From Shewanella sp. TC10 (lineage in GTDB: Bacteria > Pseudomonadota > Gammaproteobacteria > Enterobacterales > Shewanellaceae), in assembly GCF_009663145.1 (NCBI RefSeq), contig NZ_VKHR01000006.1:57662-113989 (forward strand): 56,328 bases of DNA, read 5' to 3'. Below are positions 18,783-27,966 of the stretch, piece by piece; the stretch's first letter is position 1; each line of letters starts with the position of its first letter. The position numbers and the translations under genes were made by a program. Under the pieces are notes generated by a model, which had not been told where the DNA came from, did no database searches, and saw nothing but the letters and a program-made list of their open reading frames with translations.

Positions 18783-20723
18783 CTATAGGTTCTTAGATAA
18801 AAACTCGTCAATCGCTTTAAACGTCATTAGACGATGCTGATTGTTGCTGAGGTAGTGATTTCCGTTATCAATTTCAAGGTATTTTACTTTTTTGTCCAGC
18901 CCATCTAACTTGCGGTACATATCGCGGCTTTGGCTTACTTGTACCACTTTGTCATTGTCACCATGGATTAATAAAATAGGCACATTGATTTTGTCAGCGT
19001 GATAAATCGGCGAACGCTCGTATAGTGCATTATAGTCATCACCAATGGTTTTTTTGGTCATTTCATGGTTGGTGTAAAAACGCGATAACTTAACCAAATC
19101 CTCTACGTCAGCAACGCCAGCAAAACTGATAACACATTGATATAAATCAGGTGTCATTGCCGCGCCCATCATTGCGGCATAACCGCCGTAACTGGCACCT
19201 GCAATACAAATCCGCTTGGGGTCTGCAATACCTTCATTGATTAAATAGCGCGTGCCATCTTCAACATCGGTTTGCATTTCTTTACCCCAGCCTTGTAAAC
19301 CTGCAGTGGTAAATTGATGGCCATAGCCAGCAGAACCTCGAAAGTTCATTTGCAGCACGGCATAGCCGCGGTTAGCAAAGAATTGCGCCCAATAATCGAA
19401 TGATTCACCAGTATTAGATTGTGGCCCACCGTGAGGGAAAATGATGGTGGGGAGTTTTTTAGGTTCAACCGCTTTTGGTAGTGAAAGGTAGCTTGGAATG
19501 GTCAAACCATCTCGAGCTTGATAGCTGATAGCTTGGGGTTCAGTTAGTACTTGCGGATTGAGTTGAGAATATTTGCTGGCAATAACCTCTAATCGGCGAG
19601 CATCTCGGTCACCATAAAGAAATAACCCTGGTTGAGTCGGGCTGGTGGCAAAGACAATATAACGACGTTCATTTTGGCTAAATTGCGTTAAGTAATTCTG
19701 AGTATCTGGTAACGCCATTTTGATACCACTGACCAGCTTTTGATAATCTTTGTCCCAAAAATGGTACTCATTATCGATACCTGTTGAAATTCCAATGGCT
19801 TGGCGAGTAATTTTAGAGTGAATTAATCCACCGTCGACATCATGATTTGCCTCTTTGTAGACTAACTTTTTTGTGAGTTTAGGGTCAGTTAAGTCCACTT
19901 TGAAAACTGCAAAGTAGCCTTCATGGTAAGCTTTTACAAATAGAATATTGGGGTTAACATCAAAACCAATAGGGATAACAGTATCCTCAGAGTAGGCTTC
20001 ATTTTTCCACAATAAGCGCAATTCTCCATTGGCTTCATTTTGTTCATAAGTTCTATATTCAGTATTATCTGGGTCTCGGTAAGTGGCTATTCTTACTTTG
20101 TGTTGTTGATCGGTCATCCAATCAATTACATGCTCACGATAATATTGTTCAGTGGTGGTTTTGCCTGTTATTAAGTTAACTTTGATAACCGTTGGTTCGT
20201 TAACTCTCTTACTGAAACCTGATACAGACAGTAAAATATGTTCAGGATCTTTTGGCAATAGATCGACAATGTCATGTTGGTATTGAGGGATAGATTCAAA
20301 GCGTTTTAACGCTTTTTTAGTTAGCACACTACCCACATCGCCAGTTAACGTATTGTATTTAATTAAAATACTCTCATTAGCATCTTTACCAAAGCGTTTT
20401 GAAGGGATAAAAGCAGATATGAGTATGGTTTGATTATTGGCCCAGGCTAAATTGAATATGGTATAGCGTTCATGATCATTTTTGATTGGAATATGTGATT
20501 GGCCGGTTTCGATATTAAACAAAGCCACAATTTTATGCGGCACTGCTGCACTATCATCCAAAATTAATGAGGCTATTTGTTTACCATCCGGTGATAATCG
20601 TACCGTGCTGACATCTGGAATACTCGCAAAAGCTTCAACTGGGAGCTGCTGAGGTGTTGTTGCACTGACGGTGACCGTTTGGCTGATAAACAACAAAATA
20701 ATCAGCGCTAAAATCCGTTTCAT
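18783..20723 (-). CDS. S9 prolyl oligopeptidase family serine peptidase (copy 1)
   Basis: This 646-aa exported peptidase has an N-terminal signal peptide (ILALIILLFISQTVTVSA). A beta-propeller-like region (~30-380) precedes a C-terminal alpha/beta hydrolase domain. Catalytic elements are Ser in GASYGGYAAM (about residue 510), Asp in LIHGDNDKVV and His in DNGNHYLS. HGGPQSNTGESFDYW marks the oxyanion region. It probably cleaves short peptides in the periplasm. It is a tandem paralogue of the next gene, 90 bp apart on the same strand, and may be co-transcribed with it. Confidence 0.92.
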   Translation of the reverse strand: MKRILALIILLFISQTVTVSATTPQQLPVEAFASIPDVSTVRLSPDGKQIASLILDDSAAVPHKIVALFNIETGQSHIPIKNDHERYTIFNLAWANNQTILISAFIPSKRFGKDANESILIKYNTLTGDVGSVLTKKALKRFESIPQYQHDIVDLLPKDPEHILLSVSGFSKRVNEPTVIKVNLITGKTTTEQYYREHVIDWMTDQQHKVRIATYRDPDNTEYRTYEQNEANGELRLLWKNEAYSEDTVIPIGFDVNPNILFVKAYHEGYFAVFKVDLTDPKLTKKLVYKEANHDVDGGLIHSKITRQAIGISTGIDNEYHFWDKDYQKLVSGIKMALPDTQNYLTQFSQNERRYIVFATSPTQPGLFLYGDRDARRLEVIASKYSQLNPQVLTEPQAISYQARDGLTIPSYLSLPKAVEPKKLPTIIFPHGGPQSNTGESFDYWAQFFANRGYAVLQMNFRGSAGYGHQFTTAGLQGWGKEMQTDVEDGTRYLINEGIADPKRICIAGASYGGYAAMMGAAMTPDLYQCVISFAGVADVEDLVKLSRFYTNHEMTKKTIGDDYNALYERSPIYHADKINVPILLIHGDNDKVVQVSQSRDMYRKLDGLDKKVKYLEIDNGNHYLSNNQHRLMTFKAIDEFLSKNL

Positions 20724-20813
20724 AATAATCCTAGTGGTTTGGGTTAAAGTGTCGCTCTCATCCGAAGAGCAATTAATGTGTGACTATTCAAGCTCGTGTT
20801 TTACGATCTCGTG

Positions 20814-22736
20814 CTATAAATGTTTTTGCAAAAACGCTTCGATGGCGACAAAGGTTTTTATTCGATGCTCATTGTTACTTAAATAATGGTCGCCATTTTC
20901 AAGTTCAATGTACTCAACTGGCTTTTTCAGATCATCTAATTCTTCAAACATGTCTTCACTATGTTGAACCCTAACAACACGGTCCTTATCGCCATGAATG
21001 AGTAATACTGGCACCTTGATGTCTTTGGCCTTACTCACTGGTGAGCGCTCATAAAGGGCATCATAGTCATCACCAATTTGCTTTTTAACGATATCAAAGT
21101 TGCTATATCGTCTGGATGATTTTACTAAGTACTCTATGTCAGTAACGCCTGCAAAACTAACCGCACATTGATATAAGCCTTCAGTGGTGGCAACGCCCAT
21201 TAACGCGGCATAACCACCATAACTGGCGCCGACAATACAGATTTTATTGGGATCAGAAATACCTTGTTCAATCAGCCAACGAGTGCCATCTTCAACATCG
21301 GTTTGCATGTCTAAGCCCCAGTTTTTTAGCCCTGCTTTCATAAAGTCATAACCGTAACCAGCCGAGCCGCGAAAGTTCATTCTTAACACCGCATATCCAC
21401 GATTAGCTAGAAATTGAGTCCAGTAATCAAAGCTATTTGAGTCATAACTGATAGGGCCGCCGTGAGGAAAAATAACCGTTGGTAGGTTTTTCGCTTCTTG
21501 GTTTAGTGGTGTGGTTAAAAAGGCTTCAATTTCTAGCCCATCACGAGCGTGATAGGACAATGTCTTAGTATCAGCAAGGAGCTCAGGGGTGAGGTTTTTA
21601 TAGCGATAAGCAATCGGAATTAACTGGCCAGCATCACGATCGCCAAAAAGATAGATCCCTGCTTCTTTGGCATTGGTGGAATAGACAATATAACGGCGCT
21701 CATCTTGGCTAAATTGGGTAATGTAATTACGGTAATCAGGTAATGCTTTGTTTAAGCCATTAACCAGACCAATATATTCTTTGTCCCAAAAGGTGTATTC
21801 AGATTCTTCGCTGTCATCAATGCCAATGACTTTCTTTTTCAGTTCAGAGTAGATTAATGAGCCTTCGACATCGTAGTTTTGTCTGCTAAAGACCAGCTCT
21901 TTTGTCAGTTTTGGATCGCGTAAATCAACCTTGAAAATGGCTAAGTATCCTTCATGATATGCTTCCACATAGAGAATATTTTTATCTTGAGCAAAGCCTT
22001 TAGGCCATACTTGGTCTTCGGCGAAGGCTTCAAATTCCCATAAAATTCGTCTGTCTTCATCAGTGTCAGCTTGCTCATAAATACGATATTGGCTGTCTTT
22101 ACGGTAAATACCAATTCTCACTCTGTGCTGACGGTCAGTCACCCAATGTTGAATATTGGATTCAGCTGGCTGAACAAACTTAAATCGACCATTTCGTGTA
22201 TTAAGCTTAACGACTGATTCATAGTTAGGTTTATTACCTAAGCCTGAAATCTCCAGTAGCAGCTGTTCATCTTCGCTAGGCAATCTATCAATAATATTGG
22301 ACTGAATTTGTGGCATCCATTTAAATTTGTTTAGCGCTTTACGGCTGAGTGCATTCAGTGATTTTTTCTTTTCTAATGAATATTTGATTAAACGGGTTTC
22401 TGTGGTGGGCGTGCCATACCGTGTGGCAGGGAATTTTGCTTTAATCAGCAAAGTGTCATTATTTGCCCAGCTTAAAGATAAAATGACGAACTTTTCATTG
22501 TCAGTTTGAATGGGGTAGATAGATTCTTTGGTATCAATATCTAAGATATTGATAATGCTGCCTTTCATTTCGTCGGTGTTTAGCCTAACCAATGAGGCGA
22601 TTTTTTTGCCATTGGGAGACATGCTGACATGGCTCACATCGGGAATGCTGGCAAAGTCTTCTACGGGGAGTTTTTGAGCGTACACTGAAGCTGACAACAG
22701 CCAAAGTGTTGCCAGTAGGGCAAAAATCCATTTCAT
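20814..22736 (-). CDS. S9 prolyl oligopeptidase family serine peptidase (copy 2)
   Basis: This paralogue of the preceding entry has the same architecture: signal peptide (MKWIFALLATLWLLSASVYA), propeller-like middle, and hydrolase domain with Ser in GASYGGYAAL, Asp in LIHGDKDRVV and His in ENGDHYLSN. The frame is open to a GTG at 22763, but the ATG at 22736 gives a well-formed signal peptide directly, so it is preferred (640 aa). The two copies share motifs along their whole length but differ strongly in the propeller, suggesting an old duplication with divergent substrate preference (inference). Confidence 0.92.
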   Translation of the reverse strand: MKWIFALLATLWLLSASVYAQKLPVEDFASIPDVSHVSMSPNGKKIASLVRLNTDEMKGSIINILDIDTKESIYPIQTDNEKFVILSLSWANNDTLLIKAKFPATRYGTPTTETRLIKYSLEKKKSLNALSRKALNKFKWMPQIQSNIIDRLPSEDEQLLLEISGLGNKPNYESVVKLNTRNGRFKFVQPAESNIQHWVTDRQHRVRIGIYRKDSQYRIYEQADTDEDRRILWEFEAFAEDQVWPKGFAQDKNILYVEAYHEGYLAIFKVDLRDPKLTKELVFSRQNYDVEGSLIYSELKKKVIGIDDSEESEYTFWDKEYIGLVNGLNKALPDYRNYITQFSQDERRYIVYSTNAKEAGIYLFGDRDAGQLIPIAYRYKNLTPELLADTKTLSYHARDGLEIEAFLTTPLNQEAKNLPTVIFPHGGPISYDSNSFDYWTQFLANRGYAVLRMNFRGSAGYGYDFMKAGLKNWGLDMQTDVEDGTRWLIEQGISDPNKICIVGASYGGYAALMGVATTEGLYQCAVSFAGVTDIEYLVKSSRRYSNFDIVKKQIGDDYDALYERSPVSKAKDIKVPVLLIHGDKDRVVRVQHSEDMFEELDDLKKPVEYIELENGDHYLSNNEHRIKTFVAIEAFLQKHL

Positions 22737-22834
22737 TGATACAGTCCATGTAAATAAGGTCACTATGTTACGGCTATGTTATCAGTAAAAAGATGGACAA
22801 AGCCAGTTTTTACTAACCTAAACCTATGTAATGA

Positions 22835-24172
22835 TTATATTTGCTTAAAAGCCTGACTGTAGCGGTAATGAAGTCCAAGTGAGGCGCTACGGCACAGCAT
22901 AAAGGCGCTCATGGCTGCCCATAAACCGTGGTTACCAAAGTCCTGCAACACATACCAGCAAGGAAAAAACACCACGAAAGTGGCAATAATCATGCTATTT
23001 CGCATTGCTCGACCTTGAGCAGCGCCAATATAAACCCCATCAAACAAGTACGAACCGAATGCCAGTAGCGGCATAAACACTAACCAAATAAGGTACACAT
23101 TGGCTTGCTGTTGTACGATTTCAATACTGGTGAGTAAACTGATAATGCCACTGCCACCAAAATAAAATAGCACACAGAAACCCAGTGAAAATAGCGCAGA
23201 CCAATAACCTGCCAGTAATACCGACTCTTGCAATAACTGCAGATTTTTTTGTCCGACTGCGCGGCCGACTTCAGCCTCTGCGTAATAGGCGATGCCATCT
23301 AACGCATAGGAAATCAGCATTAATAAGTTCAGTAGTACCGCATTGGCAGCAATGATGTCATCACCTAAACCTGCGCCGTAAAACGTCATAAAAGTAAAAC
23401 TTGCTTGCAGGCATAAACTACGGATAAAAATATCACGATTCAGCTTTAGTAATTGCGAATAGCCTTTAAAACTTAAGTGGACGAATAACTTACCTAGATT
23501 AAAATCACTTTGCTGATAAAGGGCACGTTTGACAATCACCGCTGCGACAGTAAAAGCACAAATGTCAGCGATAACCGAGGCTAAAGCCGCCCCTTTCACG
23601 TTCCATTCAAAGCCGATAACAAACACCACATCCAAAACGATATTAACGATGTTGGCGATAATGAGTTGCCACATAGCAGCTTTAGGCGCTTGCCTGCCTA
23701 ACAGCCAGCCAAGGAGAACTAAGTTGAGTAAAGCGAATGGAATAGACCAGATGCGAATGTTGACGTATTCGCTACAGAAGTGTTTTACCTCTGCACTGGC
23801 TTGGCTCAAAGACATGGCGAATTCAAGCAATGGTTGCTGCAAAATGATGGCGCAAAAACCGAATATCAGCGCTAAGCTACAACCTTGTACCAGCAATTTT
23901 TGCTGAGTTACGTTATCATTAGCACCATAAGCTTGGGCGACTAGACCCGTAGTCGACATTCTCAAAAAGCCCAATAGCCAGACAATTAACGTAATAATTG
24001 TGCTACCTAGTGCCACACCGCCTAAGTAATAGGCTTCAGATAAATGACCAATGACAGCGGTATCGACTAAACCTAATAGGGGAATAGTGATATTGGATAA
24101 AATCATCGGCAATGCTAACGCAAATAGCTGACGGTTTTTTTGGCTGTTAAATAATAATGCTTTTATGGACAT
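22835..24172 (-). CDS. MATE family efflux transporter (DinF-like)
   Basis: This 445-aa inner-membrane protein has about twelve transmembrane helices in two MATE halves. The N-terminal FALALPMILSNITIPLLGLVDTAVIG with YYLGGVALG is characteristic of the DinF subgroup (Na+ or H+ driven multidrug exporters). A second-half counterpart begins near residue 235 (KLNRDIFIRSLCLQASF). In E. coli dinF lies with lexA; here it is not in the lexA operon. It diverges from the deacetylase gene, with starts about 10 bp apart. Substrate unknown. Confidence 0.9.
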   Translation of the reverse strand: MSIKALLFNSQKNRQLFALALPMILSNITIPLLGLVDTAVIGHLSEAYYLGGVALGSTIITLIVWLLGFLRMSTTGLVAQAYGANDNVTQQKLLVQGCSLALIFGFCAIILQQPLLEFAMSLSQASAEVKHFCSEYVNIRIWSIPFALLNLVLLGWLLGRQAPKAAMWQLIIANIVNIVLDVVFVIGFEWNVKGAALASVIADICAFTVAAVIVKRALYQQSDFNLGKLFVHLSFKGYSQLLKLNRDIFIRSLCLQASFTFMTFYGAGLGDDIIAANAVLLNLLMLISYALDGIAYYAEAEVGRAVGQKNLQLLQESVLLAGYWSALFSLGFCVLFYFGGSGIISLLTSIEIVQQQANVYLIWLVFMPLLAFGSYLFDGVYIGAAQGRAMRNSMIIATFVVFFPCWYVLQDFGNHGLWAAMSAFMLCRSASLGLHYRYSQAFKQI

Positions 24173-24181
24173 AGGAATCTT

Positions 24182-25228
24182 ATGTTAAAACAAAGTCTCT
24201 TGGGATTAATGTGGTTATTCTCATTTAATGCCAGCGCGGTGGTGATATTGCAATATCACCACGTATCCGAAACATCGCCAGCGAGCACCAGTGTGACACC
24301 GGCGCAATTTGAAGAGCAGATGCAATATCTTGCAGATAATGAGTTTACCATCATAAGTCTGACAGAAGCGGTAGATGCAATAAAACAAGATACGCCGATA
24401 GCCGATAAAAGTATTGTGATTACTTTTGATGATGGTTATCAGAGTATTGCTGATGCTGCAGCGCCAATATTAGCTAAGCATAACTTTTCATACACCTTAT
24501 TTATTTCTATTGAGCCGATTGAAAAAGGCTATGCAGGAATGATGAGCTGGGATCAAATAAACCAACTAGCAGAAAATGGCGCAACCATTGCCAACCACAG
24601 TTGGGGTCATGAGCATTTGAACCGAAAGCTTGAAGGCGAAAACCATCAGCAATGGTTAACGCGTATCGAAAACAATTTATTAGATACTGAAGCTGAAATT
24701 AAAAAGCATACTGGCCAGAGCGTTAAAATGTTGGCTTACCCTTATGGTGAGTACAATGCTGACGTTGAAAACATTCTTAAGAAAAATGACTTTATTGGTT
24801 TAGGCCAACAATCTGGTGCTGCGGGTAAATATTCAATCTTAACAGCATTACCCCGTTTTCCTGTTGCAGGGCCTTATGCGGATTTGGATAGTTTAAAAGT
24901 TAAGTTTACTAGTTTGAACATGCCAGTGGTTAAGCAAAATATCACTGATCCATTATTAACTTCTGGAGATTGGCGACCTGAGTTAAAAGTCGAGTTAGAC
25001 ATCACTGATATTTACCCACATCAAGTGATGTGTTTTGTCCAAGGACAAGGCGCGAAAAAGCCAACATGGTTGACTGAAACTGAGTTTAGTATTCAAGCAC
25101 CAGCGAATTTACCCGCAGGGCGTAGCCGTTATAATTGCACCGCTCCGAGTAAAACTCAGAAAGGCTATTATTGGTTTTCGCAGGCTTGGGTGAGACCCAA
25201 TAATGATGGAAGTTGGCCAAAAGAATAA
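24182..25228 (+). CDS. Exported polysaccharide deacetylase family protein
   Basis: This 348-aa protein has a signal peptide (LLGLMWLFSFNASA). The NodB-type catalytic domain shows YHHVSE, metal-site TFDDGYQS (Asp pair) and HSWGHEHL (His pair), with AYPYGEYN further on. These are the conserved motifs of carbohydrate esterase family 4, which removes N-acetyl groups from chitin-like, peptidoglycan or exopolysaccharide chains. The C-terminal ~110 residues form a beta-rich accessory domain with a Cys pair. It is the last ordinary gene before the accessory island to its right. Confidence 0.9.
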   Translation: MLKQSLLGLMWLFSFNASAVVILQYHHVSETSPASTSVTPAQFEEQMQYLADNEFTIISLTEAVDAIKQDTPIADKSIVITFDDGYQSIADAAAPILAKHNFSYTLFISIEPIEKGYAGMMSWDQINQLAENGATIANHSWGHEHLNRKLEGENHQQWLTRIENNLLDTEAEIKKHTGQSVKMLAYPYGEYNADVENILKKNDFIGLGQQSGAAGKYSILTALPRFPVAGPYADLDSLKVKFTSLNMPVVKQNITDPLLTSGDWRPELKVELDITDIYPHQVMCFVQGQGAKKPTWLTETEFSIQAPANLPAGRSRYNCTAPSKTQKGYYWFSQAWVRPNNDGSWPKE

Positions 25229-25930
25229 TCTTTTGGTTTAGCCTGACGGCTAAGTAGTTTTCATTTTTGATCAAAAGCCAAATCAAGGTCGTGGCGCTTC
25301 GCCCACACCTAATCTTGGCCCCAGGATTTTAGCCTGTATTTCCAAACTCCGTTTGGATTAACATCGTGGGTTTTCCACCCACACCCGACCAAAAGGGGAA
25401 AAGCGCTTGTTCCCCTTTTGGATATCCCCCAGCGCCCCGACGAAAAATGCTGAAAAGCGCATGGTTTTCGATGGGGATTGATCCAGCTTTCAACCTCGCT
25501 TGTAGACTGCTTCGGTTTTATTCGAAAATGCTAACGCTTCCGACGGGCCGTCCATGGCCCAGCGAAAGCTAGCCTGACGTCCTGTCAGGCTCATGCTATT
25601 TTCTTCAACGTCCTCAATTCAAATTGAATCTTCTAGCTAATTAGAGCTAGATCTTTTGAGTTCTTTAATTTGACACAAATACAGTAAATTCGAAGAGACA
25701 ATAATCCCAGTGTAGATGCAGCAGCGAGCTTCCAAAACATGGATGTTTTGGCAGAGCTTACAGGGACGTACTTGCAGCGTCTCGCAGTTGTATCTGCACA
25801 AAAGCCTGCGGCAGGCAATGGATTAGATTTAAGTGATGGTCTTAAGTAATTGAGCCAATATAGATGAAGTACAAAACATAAACGGGTAACTCGTTTATGC
25901 CCCAAAAAGATTTTCACTGATAGAAGTTGT
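25229..25930. repeat. Hairpin-rich noncoding element
   Basis: About 700 bp without a credible gene but packed with inverted repeats. Examples are CCAAAAGGGGAA/TTCCCCTTTTGG (25387-25419), AGCCTGAC/GTCAGGCT (25571-25591), TCTAGCT/AGCTAGA (25632-25651) and CCAAAAC/GTTTTGG (25732-25751). GC content is higher than in the adjacent cassettes. Sequences of this style occur dispersed in Shewanella and relatives (recollection, not verified), so it is probably a repeated intergenic element or the relic of one. Confidence 0.55.
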
Positions 25931-26249
25931 TAGTAGCGCAATTAAAGCTTTAGCCTTATAAAAGCTAATGTGGGACGCAAGATATAAGACCTGCCCCCGA
26001 ATTATCATTTAGGCCGGAGTATAGTGACTTCTCTTTCAGCGTAAACATTGCAATTTATGCAATGATGACAGTTCTTTGTTTCACTCAGACGGAGAAACTA
26101 GGAATCAGTTGTTTCTACGTTATAACTCATTGTTGATACACTGGTTTACTGTTAGTCTTGAATGATTAAAGTACTGGCGCTCTGTTCTTATTAAGACCGT
26201 TCTTATTCGGAATTCAGCCTAATATACTGTTAGCTTTAAAGGGAGTTTC
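25931..26249. other. Gap between the structured element and the first cassette gene
   Basis: About 320 bp with no gene. It holds a small hairpin CATTGCA/TGCAATG (26046-26064), and GTTAGCT at 26230 just before the first cassette gene, which could be a degenerate recombination core. GTTATAAC occurs near 26120. I could not fold a convincing attI or attC here. Confidence 0.4.
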
Positions 26250-26726
26250 GTGACTGATCCAGACTTAATTAAAACTCTATGGCTCATAGGTTTTTTCATA
26301 ATATTTGCCTTTGTAGTAATTTTGGCAGCCATGTACGATAAAAGTAAATCCCGATGGAGTTATTTATATTGGGGAGGGTGCTTAATTTCTATCGCTATTT
26401 TTTCTATTGTGGGTATTGAATTAATCGAAGCTATATATAAAAAAGATGGCTTTGTTGATGGTTTCTCTCCAGCTAATCAGGAGCAGCTGAGCAAGTTTAT
26501 CCAAGTAGTAACCGTGTTTAAATGGTCGTTTGTACTAATTGCAGGAGGCATAGGTGTTAATTTATGCTCTCACGGGATTATCAACTCTAAAGACAAGCTC
26601 AATGATGCCTTAGATCAGCAGCAACTAAATCACATTGAATCTAATACGGTAACAATTAAAAAGATGATCGCGGGACTTGGTGTTTTTATTTTTGTTGGTT
26701 TTATTGCTTTGTGGATGAAAATTTAA
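26250..26726 (+). CDS. Cassette 1: small membrane protein of unknown function
   Basis: This 158-aa protein is not recognised. It has about four transmembrane segments: LWLIGFFIIFAFVVILAAMY, a second at LYWGGCLISIAIFSIVGI, a third at FKWSFVLIAGGIGVN and a C-terminal one (GLGVFIFVGFIALWM). The start is GTG with AAAGGGAG upstream. The stop codon is two bases before an attC-type R'' box, which marks this as an integron cassette gene. Confidence 0.7.
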   Translation: MTDPDLIKTLWLIGFFIIFAFVVILAAMYDKSKSRWSYLYWGGCLISIAIFSIVGIELIEAIYKKDGFVDGFSPANQEQLSKFIQVVTVFKWSFVLIAGGIGVNLCSHGIINSKDKLNDALDQQQLNHIESNTVTIKKMIAGLGVFIFVGFIALWMKI

Positions 26727-26728
26727 AG

Positions 26729-26826
26729 CTAACAAGTCGTTTAAAAGGACAAAAAACAGTTGGCTTTTGCTCCTTCGTCGCTAATTTTAGCCAACATATT
26801 ATTTGCCTCTTAACGAGGCGTTACAA
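26729..26826 (+). other. attC-like site 1
   Basis: CTAACAA (R'') pairs with GTTAC (R'). TCGTTTAA pairs with TTAACGA, leaving one unpaired base as expected for the L'' arm. The central stem GTTGGCT/AGCCAAC closes a loop. Length is ~98 bp. The order R''-L''-loop-L'-R' and the position directly after a stop codon are diagnostic. Confidence 0.8.
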
Positions 26827-26858
26827 GGCAAATCAAATTTAGGAAGTAAGGCTATAAA

Positions 26859-27533
26859 ATGAAAGAAAGCATTATGAAATTACAGTTGGCTATGTTTTAT
26901 CAACAGCCACAGTTTAGACCTGATACAAGTATGAATCAGGTAAATATGGATATGGGTAATTTGTTTGATGCAATGCCTCAAATACTTTCAATGCCCAACG
27001 ATGTACCTCATGATATTCCACGAGTGCAGATGAGGTCTGAGAATAATAAATATAACTGTAACATTGCACCTGCACGAATAGACTTCATCTTGAATGGTAA
27101 TAATTTAGGTGAGGAGGCTTGGCCTGAAATTGTCCAAGATTTTAAAGCTAAAGCTGCTTTGTTTATTAAATCAATCACCTCAAGATCAAAAGTTAATCGG
27201 TTTGGTGTAATCGGTAACTTTTATATTCCTGATAAAACGCCAAGTAATACAATTTCAAGAAAGCACTTAAAAACAGATTTACAAAATGCCCAAGAGATAA
27301 ACTTGAGGTTCAATAAGGCATCATCAATGCATGGCCTTAATTTAAACAACATATCTAGCATCAACACGGCTTTATCTGGAGATGGAAGTAACCCAGAAAC
27401 AGGTATATTCATAGAGCTTGATGTTAATAACGTACCAACAATGGAATCAGTTTCTACCGATACGTTAACTGAAGTTGTAGCAAAAATACTTCCTACATTT
27501 TCACCTGATCAAGTTAAAGGTTTGGTGAAATAA
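26859..27533 (+). CDS. Cassette 2, first gene: unknown soluble protein
   Basis: This 224-aa protein has no signal peptide or membrane segment. It is a mixed alpha/beta chain with NKYNCNIAPARIDFILNG in the first half and VNRFGVIGNFYIPDK in the middle. The pattern is loosely reminiscent of sporadically distributed unknown families (TIGR04255-like), but I cannot confirm this. The in-frame ATG six codons in (MKLQLAMFYQ) is an alternative start. Its stop codon overlaps the start of the next gene by one base (TAATG), indicating translational coupling in a two-gene cassette. Confidence 0.7.
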   Translation: MKESIMKLQLAMFYQQPQFRPDTSMNQVNMDMGNLFDAMPQILSMPNDVPHDIPRVQMRSENNKYNCNIAPARIDFILNGNNLGEEAWPEIVQDFKAKAALFIKSITSRSKVNRFGVIGNFYIPDKTPSNTISRKHLKTDLQNAQEINLRFNKASSMHGLNLNNISSINTALSGDGSNPETGIFIELDVNNVPTMESVSTDTLTEVVAKILPTFSPDQVKGLVK

Positions 27534-27871
27534 TGGCTGGCTCAAGCTCTAGTAGCTCTTCAAATCAAATTCCAAGTAGTTCCTCTGCAATTCCAACAGA
27601 CAACCAAGCTTGGAACAAGCTGATTGCTGAGAATAGCAAGCCGAGAACACCCGCACAAATTAAAGCCGCTGGAGATGTATCAGTTAAAATCGGCGTACTT
27701 TGGCTAGTTGGTATTACATGCGGGCTATTAGGTGTTTTCGGCTGCATCGCATTTTTCATGATTCCAGATAACGCAAAGGACCTATGGGTAATCATTGGAC
27801 CAATTATCACCGCTGGGTTAACAGGCACACTCGCATACCTGACAGGAGAGAAAAGTGGCTCCGGTAAGTAG
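27533..27871 (+). CDS. Cassette 2, second gene: Ser-rich small membrane protein
   Basis: This 112-aa protein begins with a striking poly-Ser head (MAGSSSSSSSNQIPSSSSA), continues with a hydrophilic linker, then two transmembrane helices (IGVLWLVGITCGLLGVFGCI and WVIIGPIITAGLTGTLAYL) and a short tail. It is coupled to the upstream soluble protein by a 1-bp stop/start overlap. The soluble protein plus small two-TM protein layout is common in toxin-like or defence modules, but this is only an analogy. An attC-like site follows five bases after the stop codon. Confidence 0.7.
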   Translation: MAGSSSSSSSNQIPSSSSAIPTDNQAWNKLIAENSKPRTPAQIKAAGDVSVKIGVLWLVGITCGLLGVFGCIAFFMIPDNAKDLWVIIGPIITAGLTGTLAYLTGEKSGSGK

Positions 27872-27875
27872 CCTT

Positions 27876-27948
27876 GTAACAAGTCAACCAGCTTCGCGCC
27901 TTCGGCGCCGGACGCAGCAAAGCTGCGCCGGTTATTGAGGCGTTATAA
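27876..27948 (+). other. attC-like site 2
   Basis: GTAACAA (R'') and GTTATAA (R') flank a GC-rich structured centre with GCGCC-TTC-GGCGC and CGCAGC-AAA-GCTGCG hairpins. TCAA pairs with TTGA next to the R boxes. The GGCGTTA end is the same as in site 1. Short form (~73 bp). Confidence 0.75.
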
Positions 27949-27966
27949 GCCAAAGGAGGTAACAAA

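Noticed and set aside
25366..25917. Short ORFs in the hairpin-rich element
   Set aside because: Poor codon use, no ribosome sites and overlap with strong inverted repeats.
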